Assembly (NCBI GenBank): GCA_033064195.1
Contig: JARBJD010000006.1
Location: forward strand, 620,001 to 684,000
Direction of reading: 5' to 3'
DNA length: 64,000 nt
Origin: Blattamonas nauphoetae
Taxonomy: Eukaryota > Preaxostyla > Oxymonadida
The position numbers and the translations under genes are program-made. Positions 62,534 through 64,000 of this stretch are shown piece after piece. The stretch's first letter is position 1. The number at the start of each line of letters is the position of its first letter. Under the pieces are notes generated by a model, which searched no databases, was not told the origin of the DNA, and was given only the letters and a program-made list of their open reading frames with translations.

Positions 62534-63106
62534 TTATTCATCCATCGAAACAGGAATCGTTCCTCCAACCATCTGCGGCTCGTCCACAACTTCAACTGAC
62601 TCAATCTCAACTGCATCGTGTTCGGTGGAGATGAACACAGCGAATCGGAAGGGCACTGGGATGTTCGTGAAGAAGACTTTCCGCGTTGCTCCATGTTGCG
62701 ACAGTTTCAGTGTTCGCTTTCCTTCTCTTCCATCTGCCTCCAACACCACTTGCTGTCCTTCTCTTCCTCCCAAACATGCTGATCCTCTTTTTGTAGTCTT
62801 GTTGTTCTGAATGGCACATCGATAATCTGGATGCACGTGCCATGCTGCTGCTCCCTTCAGATAGGGAAAGAATCTTGTGAGAGCCTGGTGGCTCAGACGG
62901 GACGAGATGATCCCCACTGCGAAATTATTGCTCGGTCCTTTTCTGATTGTGAGTGACAGACGAGCCACATCTTCCCCAAACTCGAACGAGACAAGCGAGG
63001 CAAAAATAAGTAGACATGTTTTGGGTGGGATGGGACGGAAAAAAGTGGGATTTTTCGTGGGATTTTTCCCCATATAATTTTTTTTCAGCCTCGTGGCTTG
63101 TTTCAT
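62534..63106 (-). CDS. Solo SPRY-like beta-sandwich protein or C-terminal gene fragment
   Basis: A 190-aa frame from the ATG at 63104-63106. Residues from about 42 form a beta-sandwich with a pattern I associate with SPRY/B30.2-like tails of oxymonad kinase proteins: DVARLSLTIRKGP, FAVGIISSRLSHQ, VVLEADGREGKRTLKLSQ, RKVFFTNIPVPFRFAV, VDEPQMVGGTIPVSMDE. No kinase domain is present upstream, only AT-rich non-coding DNA to 63440. The first about 40 residues (Lys/Pro-rich, MKQATRLKKNYMG) look non-coding, so a short intron or a later start is likely. It may be a complete small protein or the severed tail of a receptor-type kinase. The SPRY assignment is from memory. Confidence 0.5.
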   Translation of the reverse strand: MKQATRLKKNYMGKNPTKNPTFFRPIPPKTCLLIFASLVSFEFGEDVARLSLTIRKGPSNNFAVGIISSRLSHQALTRFFPYLKGAAAWHVHPDYRCAIQNNKTTKRGSACLGGREGQQVVLEADGREGKRTLKLSQHGATRKVFFTNIPVPFRFAVFISTEHDAVEIESVEVVDEPQMVGGTIPVSMDE

Positions 63107-63557
63107 CTTTCACATTGTCCGCCAAACAACTGTTCCGACATTCTTTCATTTATTTTTAACCTCAATTTCTGGATAATGTTCCGATTTGAGCTGATAAGGT
63201 GATCAGACCATTTATCAATCAATTATGAAATGAAAACAGAAGTTTTCAAAGAAAAACGGAGATGAATTCCCAAACAGAGTGAAATGATAATGAAGATCCA
63301 AAGATCCTGAACAAACGATGTGGAGGAAGAGATTGATCGTGTGTGAACGAAGTAGAATTGAAACCAATGCTATTCATCTTCTCTTTCAAGACTATCGTGA
63401 TGATGTTGTGAAATTCATATCTGCACGAGTGGATTCGCTCTATCCATTGTGTTTTTCTTTGTCTCCTTCTCTGCTAAACGAACTTTGAACATGGCCAATC
63501 CAAACTCCAACCAGACGACCTGTGCTCTCTTCAAACACTCGTCGACGCTCCTCGCTC
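63107..63557. other. AT-rich intergenic region
   Basis: Divergent spacer between the SPRY-like gene and the F-box-like gene. No ORF, RNA or repeat that I can support. Confidence 0.55.
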
Positions 63558-63946
63558 ATGGTTCTCTCTTTGCACGACATCCTTCTTCGCATCCTCCCCT
63601 TGATGAGTGTTGATCTTCTCTCACTCGCTCCTTGTGCCTCTAGATTTGAATTGTGTCTCCATTTGTGATGAGATTTGAACTGATTACATGACACACAGTG
63701 TTCAGCGTGGAGAATCGTGTTTTACTTGCTCCATCGTCTCCTCGCTGTCATTCTGATCGTGAATTGTGGCTCCACGCTTCTCAACTGCGTCGAACTCAGT
63801 TCATCCCAACCAGCTCCTTTCCCAAACTCCCCAGACACTCGTCTATCGTTCTCAGTGCACAAAACAGAACGATGTGTGGATCTGTGTTCCCATCAGAATG
63901 CAGAATGTGTGTTGGATTGTGTGAAGAGCGATTTGACGGGATGTGA
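63558..63946 (+). CDS. F-box-like protein with one 41-nt intron
   Basis: Starts at the ATG at 63558. The first exon encodes MVLSLHDILLRILPLMSV followed by DLLSLAPCASRFELCLH, which fits the F-box pattern (L-x(2)-I-L-x-I-L ... D-L-L-x-L-A-x-C-x-R-F). A 41-nt intron at 63665-63705 (gtgatg ... ttcag) leads to FVENRVLLAP and then CHSDRELWLHASQLRR, similar to the LW step after an F-box. The spliced frame has 348 nt, 115 aa plus stop, ending 63946. F-box proteins link substrates to SCF ubiquitin ligases; this one is very short and may continue beyond another intron outside the window. Confidence 0.4.
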
Positions 63947-64000
63947 ACGAACGGCATGGGTTCGGAATGTAGGTTGAAGTTCGGCATGTAGGTCAAAGGT

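Noticed and set aside
63717-63977. Alternative Cys-containing secreted ORF overlapping the F-box-like gene
   Set aside because: It starts with a non-ATG codon and competes with a spliced frame that gives a coherent F-box-like sequence.
1-64000. CRISPR arrays, rRNA, tRNA, bacterial operon signals, reassigned stop codons
   Set aside because: No regular spacer-repeat arrays or recognisable RNA genes were seen. Giant frames end at standard stops, and glutamine is not coded by TAA/TAG as in some oxymonads.

Overview
The window looks like nuclear DNA of a protist. The best guess, from recalled family resemblance and not from a search, is an anaerobic flagellate of the Preaxostyla (oxymonads such as Blattamonas or Monocercomonoides). 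The grounds are giant single-exon surface receptors (signal peptide, beta-helix ectodomain, one membrane helix, kinase-like tail), small genes with introns of only about 32-47 nt, use of TGA, TAA and TAG as stops, and no operon, rRNA or tRNA signals.

Region 1 (about 1-18.9 kb) is a head-to-head inverted duplication. Two giant receptor genes, A (1154-9496, minus) and B (9724-18108, plus), lie on arms of about 9 kb around a 0.2-kb unique spacer that must serve as a divergent promoter. The copies are nearly identical except for a 1.3-kb block in the beta-helix and a few shorter patches, a mosaic pattern expected of surface proteins diversified by recombination.

Region 2 (about 19-46.7 kb) is a tandem array on the minus strand of a second receptor family. 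It holds C (19734-26756), D (28318-35343) and a third copy cut in two. D joins a front half almost identical to C with a back half like the third copy. The third copy (36534-39599 plus 42736-46692) is split by a 3.1-kb element whose architecture is that of a DIRS-type (tyrosine-recombinase) retroelement. It has split terminal inverted repeats, an internal complementary region that restates the joined ends, and a shared GAT at both junctions. The element has a gag-position ORF but no visible reverse transcriptase or recombinase, and it carries a segment related to the A/B receptor ectodomain. This is the most unusual structure in the window.

Region 3 (about 46.7-53.6 kb) is a plus-strand cluster of four related all-helical (ARM/HEAT-like) proteins. 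Two begin with an N-myristoylation-type MGN start, one is frame-broken, and one is interrupted by a 990-bp long-TIR MITE with a TA target duplication.

Region 4 (about 53.7-64 kb) holds ordinary small genes and long AT-rich spacers: a 278-aa unknown, a five-exon unknown with an acidic tail, a possible intron-rich membrane protein, clusters of a GTCCA motif, a 579-aa helical protein, a solo SPRY-like domain and an F-box-like gene. Most functions there are unassigned. All homology statements are by eye within the window or from memory of families; no database search was possible.
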